Below, in pieces: positions 24,221-33,528 of a DNA stretch of 64,000 nt. Made by a program: the position numbers and the translations under genes. The stretch comes from Diphasiastrum complanatum. Lineage: Eukaryota > Streptophyta > Lycopodiopsida > Lycopodiales > Lycopodiaceae. The DNA is taken from contig CM055110.1 in assembly GCA_029204225.1 (NCBI GenBank), positions 46,090,267-46,154,266 of the forward strand. The letters run 5' to 3'. The first letter of the stretch is position 1, and each line of letters opens with the position of its first letter. The notes beneath the pieces were generated by a model. It was not told the origin of the DNA, did not search any database, and worked only from the letters and a program-made list of their open reading frames with translations.

Positions 24221-25407
24221 CCTTTGCGATGTTGGAGTTTGGAATTTGATCAGCACAAGGAAAATTAAGGGGCATATTCATAGTGAGAATGTTTGTGTGT
24301 AAACAACAATGTGATCCTCTATTACTATCTCCTTCAAAAAGGAATATTAGTGTTTGCAATTGAATCGAGCCTGTTCATGCTGGGTGACGAACAATGCTCC
24401 CGTTCTGCATATTGATATTCGAAAGCTCTAAAGATTGCACATCAGGCATACCAGCTTAGTTTCTAGGAGAACTATGAGGGGTGCTTGATTTCAGCTTGCT
24501 CTTTGTCAAAAATCCCCAGTAGTCCCTTTGAGAGTCTTCCTTCTTAGTGAAGCAGGCCACTTTACATGTTTTCATGGAAAGTCATGCATATTGAGCAGAT
24601 TTAGGTTTTCAAAGTACTTAGAGGCTATGAAAATAAGCTCTCTAGCATCCTGTTTGGGGACTGGTCCAGTTGTTATGATTCCACTTTATGGTTAGTTTTG
24701 AAAAGAGACGAGAAGTGCAAGAGGTTCTTCTTACTATTCAGCATTGCTTAGTCTGTGCAGGTCACATCATTTTGTTTCTAGAGTCCGAAATAGAATAAAA
24801 AACCTTCTGGATCAGTATTTTTGGAGAGATGGAAATGAGGTTGTATTGTTTCTCTGTTTCCCTGTGGGATTTTATAACCTCTGCAGGACAGTTCTTCTTC
24901 AACTATAGTGTCTGGAATACTTCTGGAGGGAGTAACTTGTTTTTTGCAAGAAGATTGTCATATCCTGGTAAAAAACTCCTGATGATTATATCGGTCTCTG
25001 ATATTGTCAGGCAGATCAGAAACAAGCTTTCACTAGGTCCTTCTGTACTTGTCTCAAAATTTCGTAAAATCTAGCAAATCGTATAGATTTTAAACTAAGG
25101 TACTGAGTAAGATATATGGATTTTGGTAATGAAATGGATAGAAACGATTAATCTTGTTGGTGTAATGAAATGGCTTGATGCTACCATTTTCTGCAAAATT
25201 CAGGTTTTTCTCTTTGTTGTGCTGCCAATGACACAATTTTGTTGTGAATCTGTAACCTTTTTGCAGTGCTAGTGTTCTCTGTGTTTTTTCACCAACAAAG
25301 GATGACTGGGCTGCCTGTGCAGGGTTGTGGTGTCTGCAGTGGAGCTGACAGTTGATTCTATTGGTGAGTCGGTGGACTCAGATGGTGTTAAACATCTGAT
25401 AATGTGA
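10613..25407 (+). CDS. CNIH: Cornichon family ER cargo receptor (four-exon gene)
   Basis: Spliced exons 10613-10687, 14854-15035, 17191-17313 and 25323-25407 give 465 bases, 154 residues plus stop, close to the 135-155 usual for plant cornichons. All junctions are GT-AG and in phase (0, 2, 2). Cornichon/Erv14 proteins are small ER membrane proteins that load cargo membrane proteins into COPII vesicles. Three hydrophobic segments are visible (residues about 4-26, 52-82 and 113-126). The family signature [11 protein letters not shown] is at residues 31-41, and EIFSVL (98-103) matches the COPII-binding loop known from yeast Erv14 (IFRTL). MAWELLLW begins like other plant cornichons, which fixes the start. 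Introns of 4.2, 2.2 and 8.0 kb are full of mobile-element debris. The last exon may have an alternative (see 42888-43027). Confidence 0.93.
10688..11084 (+). other. Start of cornichon intron 1, no feature seen
   Basis: Intronic sequence between the exon 1 donor and the first foldback element. Nothing recognisable. Confidence 0.4.
11085..11543. mobile_element. Probable MITE or foldback element in intron 1
   Basis: The left end (cccacttacaag near 11092) is mirrored at the right end (acttgtaggcgggg near 11517). The interior is rich in gttagtta/taactaac words. It includes an 8-base-stem hairpin gccagttaactaactggc at 11124-11141 and the palindrome gttagctaac near 11436. No coding frame. The termini are approximate and no target-site duplication was confirmed. 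Confidence 0.4.
12745..12852 (+). pseudogene. 26S rRNA gene fragment
   Basis: gaagtcgaaatccgc, aaggagtgtgtaacaactca, gaatcaactagcc, aaaatggatgg and cctata-tcggcc occur in the order found in the 5' half of plant 25S/26S rRNA. Scattered substitutions (for example the change after aactcac) and the loss of all flanking rRNA show a dead fragment of about 108 bases. It abuts a LINE reverse transcriptase fragment. Confidence 0.88.
12858..13318 (+). pseudogene. LINE reverse transcriptase fragment in intron 1
   Basis: A frame from about 12858 reads into KGVRQGC, the motif B region of non-LTR reverse transcriptases. It continues with [15 protein letters not shown] and the catalytic motif FVDD (normally F/Y-ADD) at about 13120-13131, then the thumb-like stretch [22 protein letters not shown]. 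One stop (TGA) lies just before KGVRQGC. Only about 150 residues of the enzyme remain; no endonuclease and no 3' end are visible. Confidence 0.8.
13319..14853 (+). other. Remainder of cornichon intron 1
   Basis: No gene or element recognised apart from the TTCG-rich tract at 13721-13771. Sequence before the acceptor is T-rich (atttgttttgcag). Confidence 0.45.
13721..13771. repeat. Imperfect TTCG-rich short tandem tract
   Basis: About 50 bases of ttcg words (ttcgttttg, ttcatttcgc, ttcgattcg, ttcgcttcg). A degenerate pentamer or decamer microsatellite. Confidence 0.5.
14854..15035 (+). CDS. CNIH: Cornichon exon 2 (residues 26-86)
   Basis: Follows atttgttttgcag. Encodes [16 protein letters not shown], the family signature, then [11 protein letters not shown] and membrane segment 2 up to LLGYHTK. 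The donor is aaatt|gtaag, leaving two bases of the Leu86 codon for exon 3. Confidence 0.93.
15398..15789. repeat. Recent 196-bp tandem duplication in intron 2
   Basis: 15398-15593 and 15594-15789 are almost identical; I see one difference (aaatccct against aaattcct). The junction is exact (caaagttgg followed by agttcaaac). Confidence 0.92.
15790..17066 (+). other. Part of cornichon intron 2, no gene seen
   Basis: Only loosely repeated text (aagaactgctggttc and aagaaccgctggatcc around 16320-16470) is visible. Confidence 0.4.
17067..17200 (+). promoter_or_regulatory. Duplicated 3' splice site before cornichon exon 3
   Basis: The sequence tctgatttgctatttttt-gacag|gtatatg occurs twice, with acceptors at 17092 and 17190, 98 bases apart. 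Only the second leads into the cornichon frame. The first would add an in-frame stop after 17 codons. Confidence 0.7.
17191..17313 (+). CDS. CNIH: Cornichon exon 3 (residues 86-127)
   Basis: Encodes [20 protein letters not shown], containing the COPII-binding loop counterpart (EIFSVL), then [16 protein letters not shown] as membrane segment 3. Polypyrimidine tract ttttttttcgacag; donor ttcag|gtaaca in phase 2. Confidence 0.93.
18010..18125. repeat. GGGAACG/CGTTCCC palindrome cluster
   Basis: Dense repetition of gggaac and gttccc, including the perfect palindrome gggaacgttccc near 18072. Further members lie at 18335-18420 and near 18510 (acgttcccaacgt). Function unknown; possibly the core of a small foldback element. 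Confidence 0.6.
18573..19325 (-). pseudogene. Gypsy reverse transcriptase fragment in intron 3
   Basis: Read on the minus strand, the remnant starts near 19325 with [19 protein letters not shown] and [19 protein letters not shown], the fingers and motif A of Ty3/Gypsy reverse transcriptases. After a gap with stops it continues with [19 protein letters not shown] (motif C, normally Y-x-DD; here LDN). It ends with the connection region [16 protein letters not shown] and [14 protein letters not shown]. Frameshifts and the altered catalytic Asp show that it is dead. Confidence 0.85.
19329..19825 (+). mobile_element. LTR of a retrotransposon (5' LTR or solo)
   Basis: Begins tgtcatgcccacgac, a typical plant Gypsy-like LTR start, and ends just before a primer site (tggtatcagagcc at 19827). 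No matching second LTR or coding body follows in this orientation, so the element is truncated. The LTR lies directly beside the minus-strand Gypsy fragment but points the other way. Confidence 0.55.
19827..19839 (+). promoter_or_regulatory. Primer-binding site (initiator Met-tRNA type)
   Basis: tggtatcagagcc placed immediately after the LTR end. Confidence 0.65.
19840..20998. other. Intron 3 stretch without recognised features
   Basis: Retrotransposon leader text gives way to AT-rich sequence. No domain-bearing frame. Confidence 0.4.
20999..21032. repeat. (CT)n microsatellite
   Basis: Seventeen uninterrupted CT units. Confidence 0.95.
21175..21208. repeat. (CT)n microsatellite at the 5' edge of a LINE
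   Basis: About 33 bases of CT, directly followed by the 5'-truncated LINE coding sequence. Confidence 0.95.
21212..24172 (+). mobile_element. 5'-truncated LINE with endonuclease end, reverse transcriptase and CCHC tail
   Basis: The first readable protein is the C-terminal part of the apurinic-type endonuclease: [11 protein letters not shown] near 21310 and the SDHSFLSF motif near 21390. A linker with PPWYNTECR follows, then reverse transcriptase: [16 protein letters not shown] (22371), [15 protein letters not shown] (motif A, 22574), [20 protein letters not shown] (motif B, 22753) and [11 protein letters not shown] (motif C, 22878). The C-terminus carries ERICQLC...EEHFIFRCP, a CCHC finger (about 23490-23560). 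Stops or frameshifts occur at about 21568, 22004, 22492, 22831 and 23000. A tRNA-like insert at 21995 breaks the linker. The element sits between two CT tracts inside cornichon intron 3. Confidence 0.88.
21995..22067 (+). tRNA. tRNA-like cloverleaf inside the LINE (probable tRNA pseudogene)
   Basis: 73 bases fold as a cloverleaf. Acceptor gggcgga pairs with tctgtcc (7 bp, with two G-U). The D arm is gctc-agtggta-gagc, the T arm is ctggg-ttcgaat-cctag, and the discriminator is A with a partial ca after it. The internal promoter boxes (tagctcagtggtagagc; ggttcgaatcc) are intact. The anticodon arm is weak: stem tccca/tgagg has a mismatch, and depending on register the anticodon reads CGG or CCG. 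It interrupts the LINE linker between endonuclease and reverse transcriptase, so it is an insertion, not a LINE part. Confidence 0.6.
24181..24219. repeat. CTTT/(CT)n tract at the 3' edge of the LINE
   Basis: ctttctttctttctc followed by (CT)n. Together with the tract at 21175 it brackets the LINE. Confidence 0.9.
24220..25322 (+). other. Last part of cornichon intron 3
   Basis: No gene recognised. Ends in ctgggctgcctgtgcag before exon 4. Confidence 0.5.
25323..25407 (+). CDS. CNIH: Cornichon exon 4 (residues 127-154 and stop)
   Basis: Splicing from exon 3 completes an Arg codon and reads [20 protein letters not shown] before a short tail and TGA at 25405. Plant cornichons end shortly after membrane segment 3 in a Ser/Ala-Val-rich, acidic tail, which fits. 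A strong internal donor ATTG|gtgagt lies at 25364. Confidence 0.82.
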
Positions 25408-25861
25408 GGCAGCTTGATTGGATGGAAATAACTGTAAGCACTTCTGTCGCACTAGGCAAAGTATCAATGTCATTTGGTATTGCATGTATGTTGCATTCTC
25501 CAGAAATATAATAAAAGAAGTCATTAATTCCATGGGTAAGAGGTGGACCTTTTGCAGAGTAATTCACTAGCAAACTTAGGGAAATCAATGAACAACTAGA
25601 GAGGGGAGAAATTTTTTTCTTTAGTTCCTACTTGCAATGCATACTTTACACATTTTGTATTCTTTGGCTGCATTCTCCATCTCTATGTAGTCTAAAGGGC
25701 ATTCAACCTGACACTCTGTGAAAGCACCTATGTGCTAATATCTTGCTCATTGTCACTCAGCGTATCCTACTTGTAGGTGGGTGCATAATGCAGCAAGGTT
25801 AAAAGCCTAAGTGGAAGAGTTGCCAAATTCTCAAAAGAAATTTTTGATCGCAAATGAGCTG
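25408..25861 (+). other. Region downstream of cornichon exon 4 (3' UTR or intron)
   Basis: If transcription ends here this is 3' UTR (aataataaaag near 25510 could serve in polyadenylation). If the internal donor in exon 4 is used it is intron. Confidence 0.4.
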
Positions 25862-26320
25862 TGTGGGAGTTACGAATAGAGCCACAGCTGATCTAGAGCT
25901 AAGCTATGAAAGCATCACGTAAGCAAGACCTAAGCTATGAAAGCAGCACATAAGCAAGACTTAGCCTTAGAAAGCAGAAAAGAGAGAGATTAAGGAGGCT
26001 AGAGAGAGAGATCAATATCATCAGCTGAATAACAAATGACACAGTTTCCCTACTTATAGCCAAGAGGAAGCCCTAAAAGGAAGCTTCCGGTGGCTAGGGC
26101 CCAACTGGGAGGGAAACTAGTGCGCCCTCCAAAAAGGCCCCCACTCTCTAGTAATATGTCCAAATGGCCTAATAATGAATAATAAGGCCAAAGGCCAACC
26201 ATATAGTCTAAGTGGCACTAATGAATAAAAAAGGGCCCAAGGCCTGCTTATCCATAAAGTAAAGTAAATGTAAATGGACGCGGCGAATGTAATGAGCCGA
26301 GTCCATAACTCTCCCTGGCA
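25862..26320 (-). mobile_element. 3' LTR of the minus-strand Gypsy element (approximate limits)
   Basis: On the minus strand the segment can begin TGCCAGGGAG just past the polyprotein stop and end CTCCCACA, giving the inverted TG..CA ends of an LTR. It has a TATA-like tataagtag near 26057 (minus) and a 31-base tandem duplication at 25901-25962. No second LTR is present, and the purine tract before it is poor, so the start may be off by some bases. Confidence 0.5.
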
Positions 26321-26355
26321 CAAAAAAAGGACCCAATTGCCGAAAAGAAATTGGA

Positions 26356-29300
26356 TCAAATAGCAGCAAGCCTTGGTGCATCAACAACTATAACAACATC
26401 TGATGTGGAGGAATCAACAAGTGCAGCAAGAGCACGAGCCTGATCCGCAAGTGATGGTGTATGATAAAGAACATCAATAGGCTCCCATGTGGCCTCCTCA
26501 ATAGGATGACCATCCCACTGGACCAAAAACTGAATCTGCCGATGGCGTCGACTATGGTATAGGCGAACTTGTAATATGGTAGCAGGGAAAAATGGAAATA
26601 ACTCTGGAGCAGTAGGAAACTCAGCATCACAAGGAGCGTCATCCTCAATAGCAGCACATAATAAATTGACATGTAATACATCACAGGCGTTTGTGGAAGC
26701 AGGAAGCTGTAAGCGATATGTAACTGGACTAAGAACCTCCAAAATGCGATAAGGCCCATAATAACGTGGTGCAAGCTTCTCAGTAGAAGCAGGTGTATCC
26801 TCAGGAGGGAGAGGAATGCCAGGTAAAAGAGGTGCATAGCCATGAGATAATAAAAATGGTGAGACACCTATGCTGGTACTAACAGAGCTATTATAGCTAT
26901 ACTCTGCTAAACATAAATGCTGATCCCAATCCTTCTCAGAAGGAGTAACAAAATGGCGTAAATAATCCTCAAGGATCCTGTTAAGGACCTCAGACTGTCC
27001 ATCAGAAGTTGAATGATAAGCAGAACCCATAAAAAGCTGTACATCCAATATACGCATAAGCTCTGTCCAGAATATGAATGTAAACTTATTATCCCGATCA
27101 GAAAGGATAGTACGAGGAAATCCATGCAGGCAGAAAATCTCTGATAGGAACAAACGTGCACATTGCTCTGCTGTGATAGTACTGCGAACTGGTATAAATG
27201 TGCCTGTTTCGAGAACCTGTCAACTACCACCATACATGAATCGTGACCACGCTGGGTATGGGGAAGGCCAAGGATAAAGTCCATAGATATATCAGTCCAC
27301 TGGCGATGAGGAATAGGCCAACTCTGGAGCAAACTAGCAGACTTAGCACGGGAGTACTTATTACGAAGACAGAAAGGGCAGGTACAAATAAGTACAGCAA
27401 GCTCAGATCGAAGAGAGGGCCAATAGAAATGGTCTTTGAGACGAGCATAAGACTTCTAAAAACTAAAGTGACCCCCAACAGGGGAGGAATGAGCATCCTT
27501 TCCAATTGTTCCTGCAAGCTGGTTTTGAGCAACAATGGGCGGTTTCTTGATGAACATTAGGCTCTAAACTTGATGAGGTGTTGGGCAGTTCGAAACTGGT
27601 TGATTGTTGCCCCTTATCTCCAAAAATAGAAGATGGTACCAAATCTGGAAAAACTTCAACATTCACACTATGTGGGTTGCCCCCCTTCAAGATATGAGTT
27701 GGGGCCACATCTAATGAATTCTTTTCATCAAAATGCACATCATGACTAACAATAATCTTGTTAGTGCTCAAGTTGAAAGCCTTTGCTTTCACTACTATAG
27801 CCAACAAAAATGCATTTAACTCCTTTATCTTCAAGCTTTGTACAAAGTTTATCCGGAATAAAAGCATAAGCCGTACAACCAAAAATGCGAAAGTGAGAGA
27901 TTGTGGGCTTCTCCCGTACCAAACTTCATAAGGAGTTAATACTTTCAATGCTTTAGTAGGACTACGATTGCTTATGTATGTTGCCTTTATAATCGAACAA
28001 TTGGGAACGGATACCCAAGGAACTAGGAATACAAAGAGAATCATAACGATAAAGACGGTTATCAACAATGGGGTAAACTTGATGAGGACGGGACGAAACA
28101 GGTGGGGCGGAACTATAAACATCACGAAAACCAGATGCTGCAGATAGATCATCAAACCATGTAGGAATAGTAGAAACGAGTGTATTCAACAAAGCTGGAA
28201 GACGAGATAATGCATCAGCAGTAGTGTTAGCACGACCAGGACGATACAATATGGAAAAATTAAAAGACTGTAAAAACTGCAACCAACGAAATTGACGATC
28301 ACTAAGGTCACGTTGAGAAAACAGATAACGTAAAGACTGGTGATCAGTTATAATGTCAAATGGAACTCGATAAAGATAATGACGCCACTTCTTAAGAGCA
28401 TAGATAATAGCAAGAAGCTCTTTCTCATGCACAGAATAACGTTGCTCATAAGAGCGAAGACGACGCGACTCATAAGCAATAATGCATTGTGACTGGCGAA
28501 GTAAAGCACCCAAACCCCCTTACGAGCATCAGTCTCAACAAGAAACTTTTGATCAAACTGTGGTAAACACATAACGGCAGCATCAACAATAGCACGACGA
28601 AGAGTATCAAACGCTGACTGACAATCAGAAGTCCAAAGAAAAGTAGTAGACTTCTTCAAAAGTGCACGAAGAGGAGCTGCAATAGTGGCAAAATGAGGAA
28701 CTGGACGACGAAGGTGAGTGGCTAACCCAAGGAACATACGAACATGATGAACATCAGTTGGTATAGGCCAATCCTAGATGGCCTGAACCTTATGAGGGTC
28801 CAGACGAATGTGCCCATTACAAATAAGAAAACCAAGAAACTCGATCTCAGTAACAACAAAAGAACATTTCGACAACTTAGCAAATAACTGGTGCTGTACA
28901 AGTAAATGAAATACAGAAGAAAGATGGAAAACATGCTCAACAAGAGACTGGCTAAAAATAAGAATATCGTCAAAATAAACCAAGGCACAATGACCAAGAA
29001 GCGGACGCATGACGTTATTCATAACATTCTGAAACGTAGGAGGGCCATTAGTAACACCAAAAGGAAGCACACGGAATTCATATAAACCAAGATGAGTACG
29101 AAAAGCAATCTTATGTTCGTCAGAAGGGTGCATCCTAATTTGGTAATATCCAGAACGAAGGTCAATCTTAGAAAAGATTTTAGAGGTACCGAGCTGGTCA
29201 AAGAGGTCATCAATGTGCGGAATAGGGTACTGATTGCGAATAGTTAACTTATTTAAAGCACGGTAATCAATACAAAGGCGTTTGGTACCATCTTTCTTAC

Positions 29301-30171
29301 TAACAAGGAGAACAAGGGCACCGAAAGGGCTGTGACTAGGAACAATGAGACCCTGATCTAACAAGGCAGTAATATGGAGCTCAAGCTCATCACGCTCAGA
29401 TCGAGACATACGACAAGGGGGACGGGAAGGAGCAGAACCAGGAAGCAGGTCAATATGATGGTTCACGTCACGTAATGGTGGTAGCATCGTAAGTTCTGAA
29501 AAGACAAAAGCATACTGATGTAATAAGTCAGAGGTCACTTGTACTGTCCGCTGAACGCATAATAAGGCTGCACAATGAGCCTTCGGCAGGCTGCAAATAA
29601 ACTGCTTCCCTGTAATCAACTGGAAGTCTCCCTGAGAATCAATGCCAACAAGTGAGTGTGTAACTGCATCATGTACAAATGTCAATGCCTGCTGTGTCAA
29701 GTCCAGTGTAACGGCTCCAAGAGATGCAAACCAATCAGCACCAAGGATAAGATCATATCGCTCCATAGGTATAATGTAAAGATATGCCTGTCCAGAAAAA
29801 TCGCCAATACGGTATGGTAAACCTTGAAACATCTAAGAACTAGAAAAAGAATGTGAACTGGCAACCTCAACTGTGAGAGGCTGTGAAGCAGGAACCGGTC
29901 AGGCATGGATTCGACTAGTGATGTAATTGCTGATAAAAGAGTGAGTGCTGCCGGTATCCACTAAAGCAATATACTCACGACCTGTAATGCGTATATGTAA
30001 TCGAATAGAGCGAGGACCAGGACGCCCTATCCAAGTAGCATAGGCAAGCTGAGCATGGCAAGTAGCAGGAAGCAAATCAGTGGAAGAGTCAGGGGAAAGG
30101 TCAGGCTCATCAGAAATATGAATGTAGATATCGGAATCATCTGTAGCAAAGACGCTTCTACTGAAGGTCAA
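26356..30171 (-). pseudogene. Chromodomain-type Gypsy polyprotein, broken and 5' truncated
   Basis: Minus-strand Ty3/Gypsy pol, read from 30171 downward. Protease has LVDTGSTHSFIS (about 29950). Reverse transcriptase (29832-28774) has LCIDYRALNKLTIRNQYPIP, FSKIDLRSGYYQIRM, ALVYFDDILIFSQ with the YxDD-type catalytic pair, and EFLGFLICNGH. RNase H (28737-27990) has FLVETDA, HEKELLAIIYALKKWRHYL and TDHQSLRYL. Integrase has SWPIPHRQWTDISMDFI and the later SDRDNKF and SAYHSTSDGQSEVLNR. Near 26500 VQWDGHPIEEATWEP is the conserved half of a chromodomain, so it is a chromovirus-like element. Frameshifts occur at about 29830, 28740, 28510, 27430 and 27150; a Copia scrap interrupts RNase H/integrase. 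Gag and the 5' LTR are missing. Confidence 0.93.
27525..27980 (-). pseudogene. Copia integrase C-terminal fragment nested in the Gypsy element
   Basis: Minus-strand text reads NRSPTKALKVLTPYEVWYGR followed by later SHDVHFDEKNSLD and a Ser/Asp-rich hinge: the end of a Copia integrase. It separates the Gypsy RNase H end (LGIRSQLFDYKGN) from the Gypsy integrase zinc region (SSPVGGHFSF). The surrounding Gypsy frames resume on both sides. Confidence 0.85.
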
Positions 30172-31346
30172 TTTTGCCTTTGAATCTATTTGTTTTCTGT
30201 TTTATCACTTTTTTTGGTTGTAGGTTCGTAAATTCTGTAGAGAGCATTTTTCTGAGTTTTATTTTAGATGTTACAATATTTTAGTGATCGTGTCTCTATT
30301 TCCCTACCAGTACAAAGTCTTGCTTTCGTGTCATGCTGATAGGTTTAACTTCGATAAATTTCACTTCCAACACGTCTGCAAGCCTCCTAATGATTACCAT
30401 TTATTAGCTCTACCTGAACTCTGCTGAGAAGAGTTTTGCAATGAGGGAGGTGTTTCACTCGCTTGAGGGTTGTGATCGGAGGAAGTTTGCTAATGTTATC
30501 ACCTTCGCAGTTTAAGTGCACTATATATTTATTGAGGAAAGAATCTGCAGAACTTAGCGGTTGCATTTTTTATTTTCTTCTTGATTTGACCCAAATATAT
30601 TGCTTATCTGATGTTCTTGGTCAGCAGACTCACACAAAAAGTTTGTGTATTGTAATCTGTACAATGGTATTGATGTACACGCCTTTAAACTGCTTCTGTT
30701 TATACTCCAGAATCGTACAGTCTATTCTTTTCTCCTGTTTTTATGCATGCTGAGCTGCTAACACCTCCCTTACAGTCCTACTTAATTAAGACTTTGTATG
30801 AGGATTTGCATCTTGATAGAGTGAGATGAAAGCAAGTAGATTGTTTAAGATGAGAAAATTGGCGTTCTGAGGTTCAGTGCTGTCAACATCTTACCACTCT
30901 GAGGCAGTTATTTTACAAGTGAGATCCTGACAATTTTCGCACATGTTTTGATACAAAAATGATTGCATTGAAGCCATGAATTTAATTGTGTGCTTTTAGT
31001 CTTTGATGATTGTACCACAATTTTAGCTTCACTTGTGGTGTGTGGGTTAGTGTTGATATTTTTTAATTGAAGTTAAATGATCATGTTTCAAAATCAAATC
31101 AAATTAATTGCCGAGGATGAGAAAATTTCTCATGCAGTTTTAGTGCTGATATATATCCAAATTCGCTCTGAGGCATTTGTATTGTAAATATGATCGTGAA
31201 CATGTCGGAATATCTCTTCAAACCCACATGAGTGCATTAAAGTTCAATGGTTTGCCCTTCATTCAAATCCATCTTTCCGTTGGGACATATTATGGTTTTA
31301 GAAAACGAAGGTCCTTGTGGTTTAATATAGTATAGTGATCATTACT
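30172..31346. other. Gene-free stretch between two retrotransposons
   Basis: No recognised gene or element. If the cornichon alternative exon is real, this is intronic host sequence. Confidence 0.4.
31342..31346. repeat. Target-site duplication TTACT, left copy
   Basis: ttact directly before the LTR start. The identical ttact follows the far end of the element at 38659-38663. Confidence 0.85.
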
Positions 31347-31739
31347 TGTTGAGGAGTAATGCCTATTTTACCCCTTTGGCTAAGCATTAGTTAAGTTGTA
31401 CATAACTCATGGGGCATGTTTTAATTAAATGCATGAGACCCCCTTTTGTAAGTTGAGTAAATTAGTGCAAGTGGCCCAGTTGGCCAAGTAGCTCACTCCT
31501 ATGGTTGACACCTAGACTTTCCATGCATGTAAAGGAGGTGCTTGCCTCACAAGGGATTTGGAGGACCCACACCCTCTCTCTTACTAGCAATTCATTTCTA
31601 CTTCAGACTTTTGAGTTTGTGAGGTGCTTATGCAATTCTCCTTGTGTGTGATGCTTTCCATAGCCAACTTTCTCAAGCTTTCTTAGTTGATCTAGTATTT
31701 GAGTTAAGATACTCCATAGCTGGGTCTTGCAAATCATCA
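31347..31739 (+). repeat. 5' LTR of the nested-into Copia element
   Basis: 393 bases, TGTTGAGG...AATCATCA. Ends immediately before the primer site tggtatcagagc at 31740. Confidence 0.93.
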
Positions 31740-31751
31740 TGGTATCAGAGC
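31740..31751 (+). promoter_or_regulatory. Primer-binding site (initiator Met-tRNA type)
   Basis: tggtatcagagc directly after the 5' LTR. Confidence 0.9.
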
Positions 31752-32208
31752 AGGTTGTCTAGCCTGTGAGTCTGTGAGTGAGAGAAACTTCAGTGCTTAG
31801 ATTCTTGAGAAGATTCTCATCTTCTACAAGCACCTCAATTTTGAAAGAGGGAGCATTTGATCTACAGGTGTCAAATCAGGTGGAGTCTTGCACTGTTGGA
31901 GAGCTATTGGCAAGGGGAGTGGGATGATCCAAAAACTTTCTAAATCTGGCTAAGTTTTGGGCAGTCTTTCTGGAGGAGCTTACACAAAAGTAGGGCGCAC
32001 TTTCTGTAGGGGCTTTTGGTTTTTGTTCCAGTGGGGCCTAGTGCTTGTGCTAGTGAGGCCATACCAAGTGGCAAAGACAAAAGCAGGAGCTGAAGGGTTG
32101 CCTTGAAGTGGCTACATACCCTAGTTTGGGGTCAAACCCTTGTTGTTGGAACTTGTTTCTTTTCTGATCTTTTTCAGGTTGAGCTTCTGTTTGAGCACAG
32201 ATTTTAGC

Positions 32209-33528
32209 ATGGCTAGTCTTGGGGAGAGTTTGCTGGGTGAATCTAGCAAACTAGATGGCACAAACTACAGAGTGTGGAAGTTCAAGATGGCTAATATCTT
32301 GATGGACAAGAATTGCTGGGAGGTGATGACAGGTATAGAACCTGTACCAACATCTGATCCTGAATTGAAGGACTACATGAACAGGAGACAGAAAGCTCAT
32401 AGGATAATCAATCTTTCTGTCAAGGACAATATTATTCCTCACATTTGCAATGCAAGGGATGCAGCTGATGCTTGGACAATTCTGAAGTCTATGTTTGAAA
32501 CAGTGGATTCAGCCAAGCTGGTGTATTTGCAAAATAGGTTACATACTCTCAAGATAGAAGCAGGTGCAACAATTGGTGATCATATTACAAAGGTCAAGGA
32601 CCTAATGGATCAGCTTGCTTCAGTTGGAGAGAAAGTAAGTGACAGGAGTATTGTCCCCATAGTCTTGAACAACTTGTCATTCAACTATCAAGACTATGTG
32701 ATGTCCCTTTCTGCTAGGGAGAAACTCCCAACCTTTGGGGAGTTATGTGCTCTTCTTTTACAGGAGGAGATGAGAAGGAAGAATCTTTCTGAAAGGGAAG
32801 ATAATCCAGAGCTTGCTTTTGCTTCTAAGAAGAAGCAAAACTTTCAAAAGAAAGGTAAAGGCAAAAAGAAGAACTCAAAGCAAAGCTTGGAGCAGCAGGT
32901 GTCCAAGTTACAGGTTGGAGAGGAGTCAAGCACCAATTCCTCATCTACACCCAAGAGGAAGGGCAACTGCAACTATTGTGGTAAGTATGGGCATTTTGCC
33001 TTTGAATGCAGGAAGAAGCAAAGTGATCAGAAGAAGGGAAAGAACCAACAGGGTCACTTTGTTGACAAAGTTGCAGAGGAGGAGCAATCTGGTGTGCTTG
33101 AGCTATTCACCGCAGCCCTATCATCTGAATCCACATTTGGTGGATGGTACATTGATTCTGGAGCCTCAAAGCACATGACACCTCATAGAGATTGGTTCAG
33201 CACCTATGAGGAGACAGAAGATGGTCAACATGTTTGCCTTGGAGATAATTCTACACGTATGGTGAGGGGCAAAGGCACAGTTGTAGTACAGCTGTCATCA
33301 GGTGAGGTGAAGGAAATTAAAAGTGTGTTGCATGTACCAGGGTTGGCTAAGAACTTGCTATCTGTTGATGCCATTACCAAACAGAACATGGTGGTAGAGT
33401 TTGATGAATCTACATGTTTGATAAAAGACAAAGATCAGAACCTCAAGGTGGTAGCCAAGGGAATGCAAGAAGGAGGTCTTTACAAGCTTTTCAGGAGAAG
33501 GAAGGAACTACTGAGTTCATACCCTTGA
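32209..33528 (+). CDS. Copia gag-protease reading frame
   Basis: An intact frame. I choose the Met at 32209 (MASLGESLLGESSKLDGTNY) because the gag domain starts there; an in-frame Met also lies at 32140. Gag (UBN2-like) includes YRVWKFKM and WTILKSMFE. The nucleocapsid zinc knuckle CNYCGKYGHFAFEC is at about 32970-33010, after a Lys-rich stretch. Protease carries WYIDSGASKHMT (33147), the DSGA form usual in Copia, and continues through VLHVPGLAKNLLSV. The frame ends soon after the start of the pre-integrase region (GGLYKLF); the GAG-pre-integrase His/Cys motif and the integrase core are absent. It has no internal stop, unlike neighbouring copies. Confidence 0.92.
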   Translation: MASLGESLLGESSKLDGTNYRVWKFKMANILMDKNCWEVMTGIEPVPTSDPELKDYMNRRQKAHRIINLSVKDNIIPHICNARDAADAWTILKSMFETVDSAKLVYLQNRLHTLKIEAGATIGDHITKVKDLMDQLASVGEKVSDRSIVPIVLNNLSFNYQDYVMSLSAREKLPTFGELCALLLQEEMRRKNLSEREDNPELAFASKKKQNFQKKGKGKKKNSKQSLEQQVSKLQVGEESSTNSSSTPKRKGNCNYCGKYGHFAFECRKKQSDQKKGKNQQGHFVDKVAEEEQSGVLELFTAALSSESTFGGWYIDSGASKHMTPHRDWFSTYEETEDGQHVCLGDNSTRMVRGKGTVVVQLSSGEVKEIKSVLHVPGLAKNLLSVDAITKQNMVVEFDESTCLIKDKDQNLKVVAKGMQEGGLYKLFRRRKELLSSYP

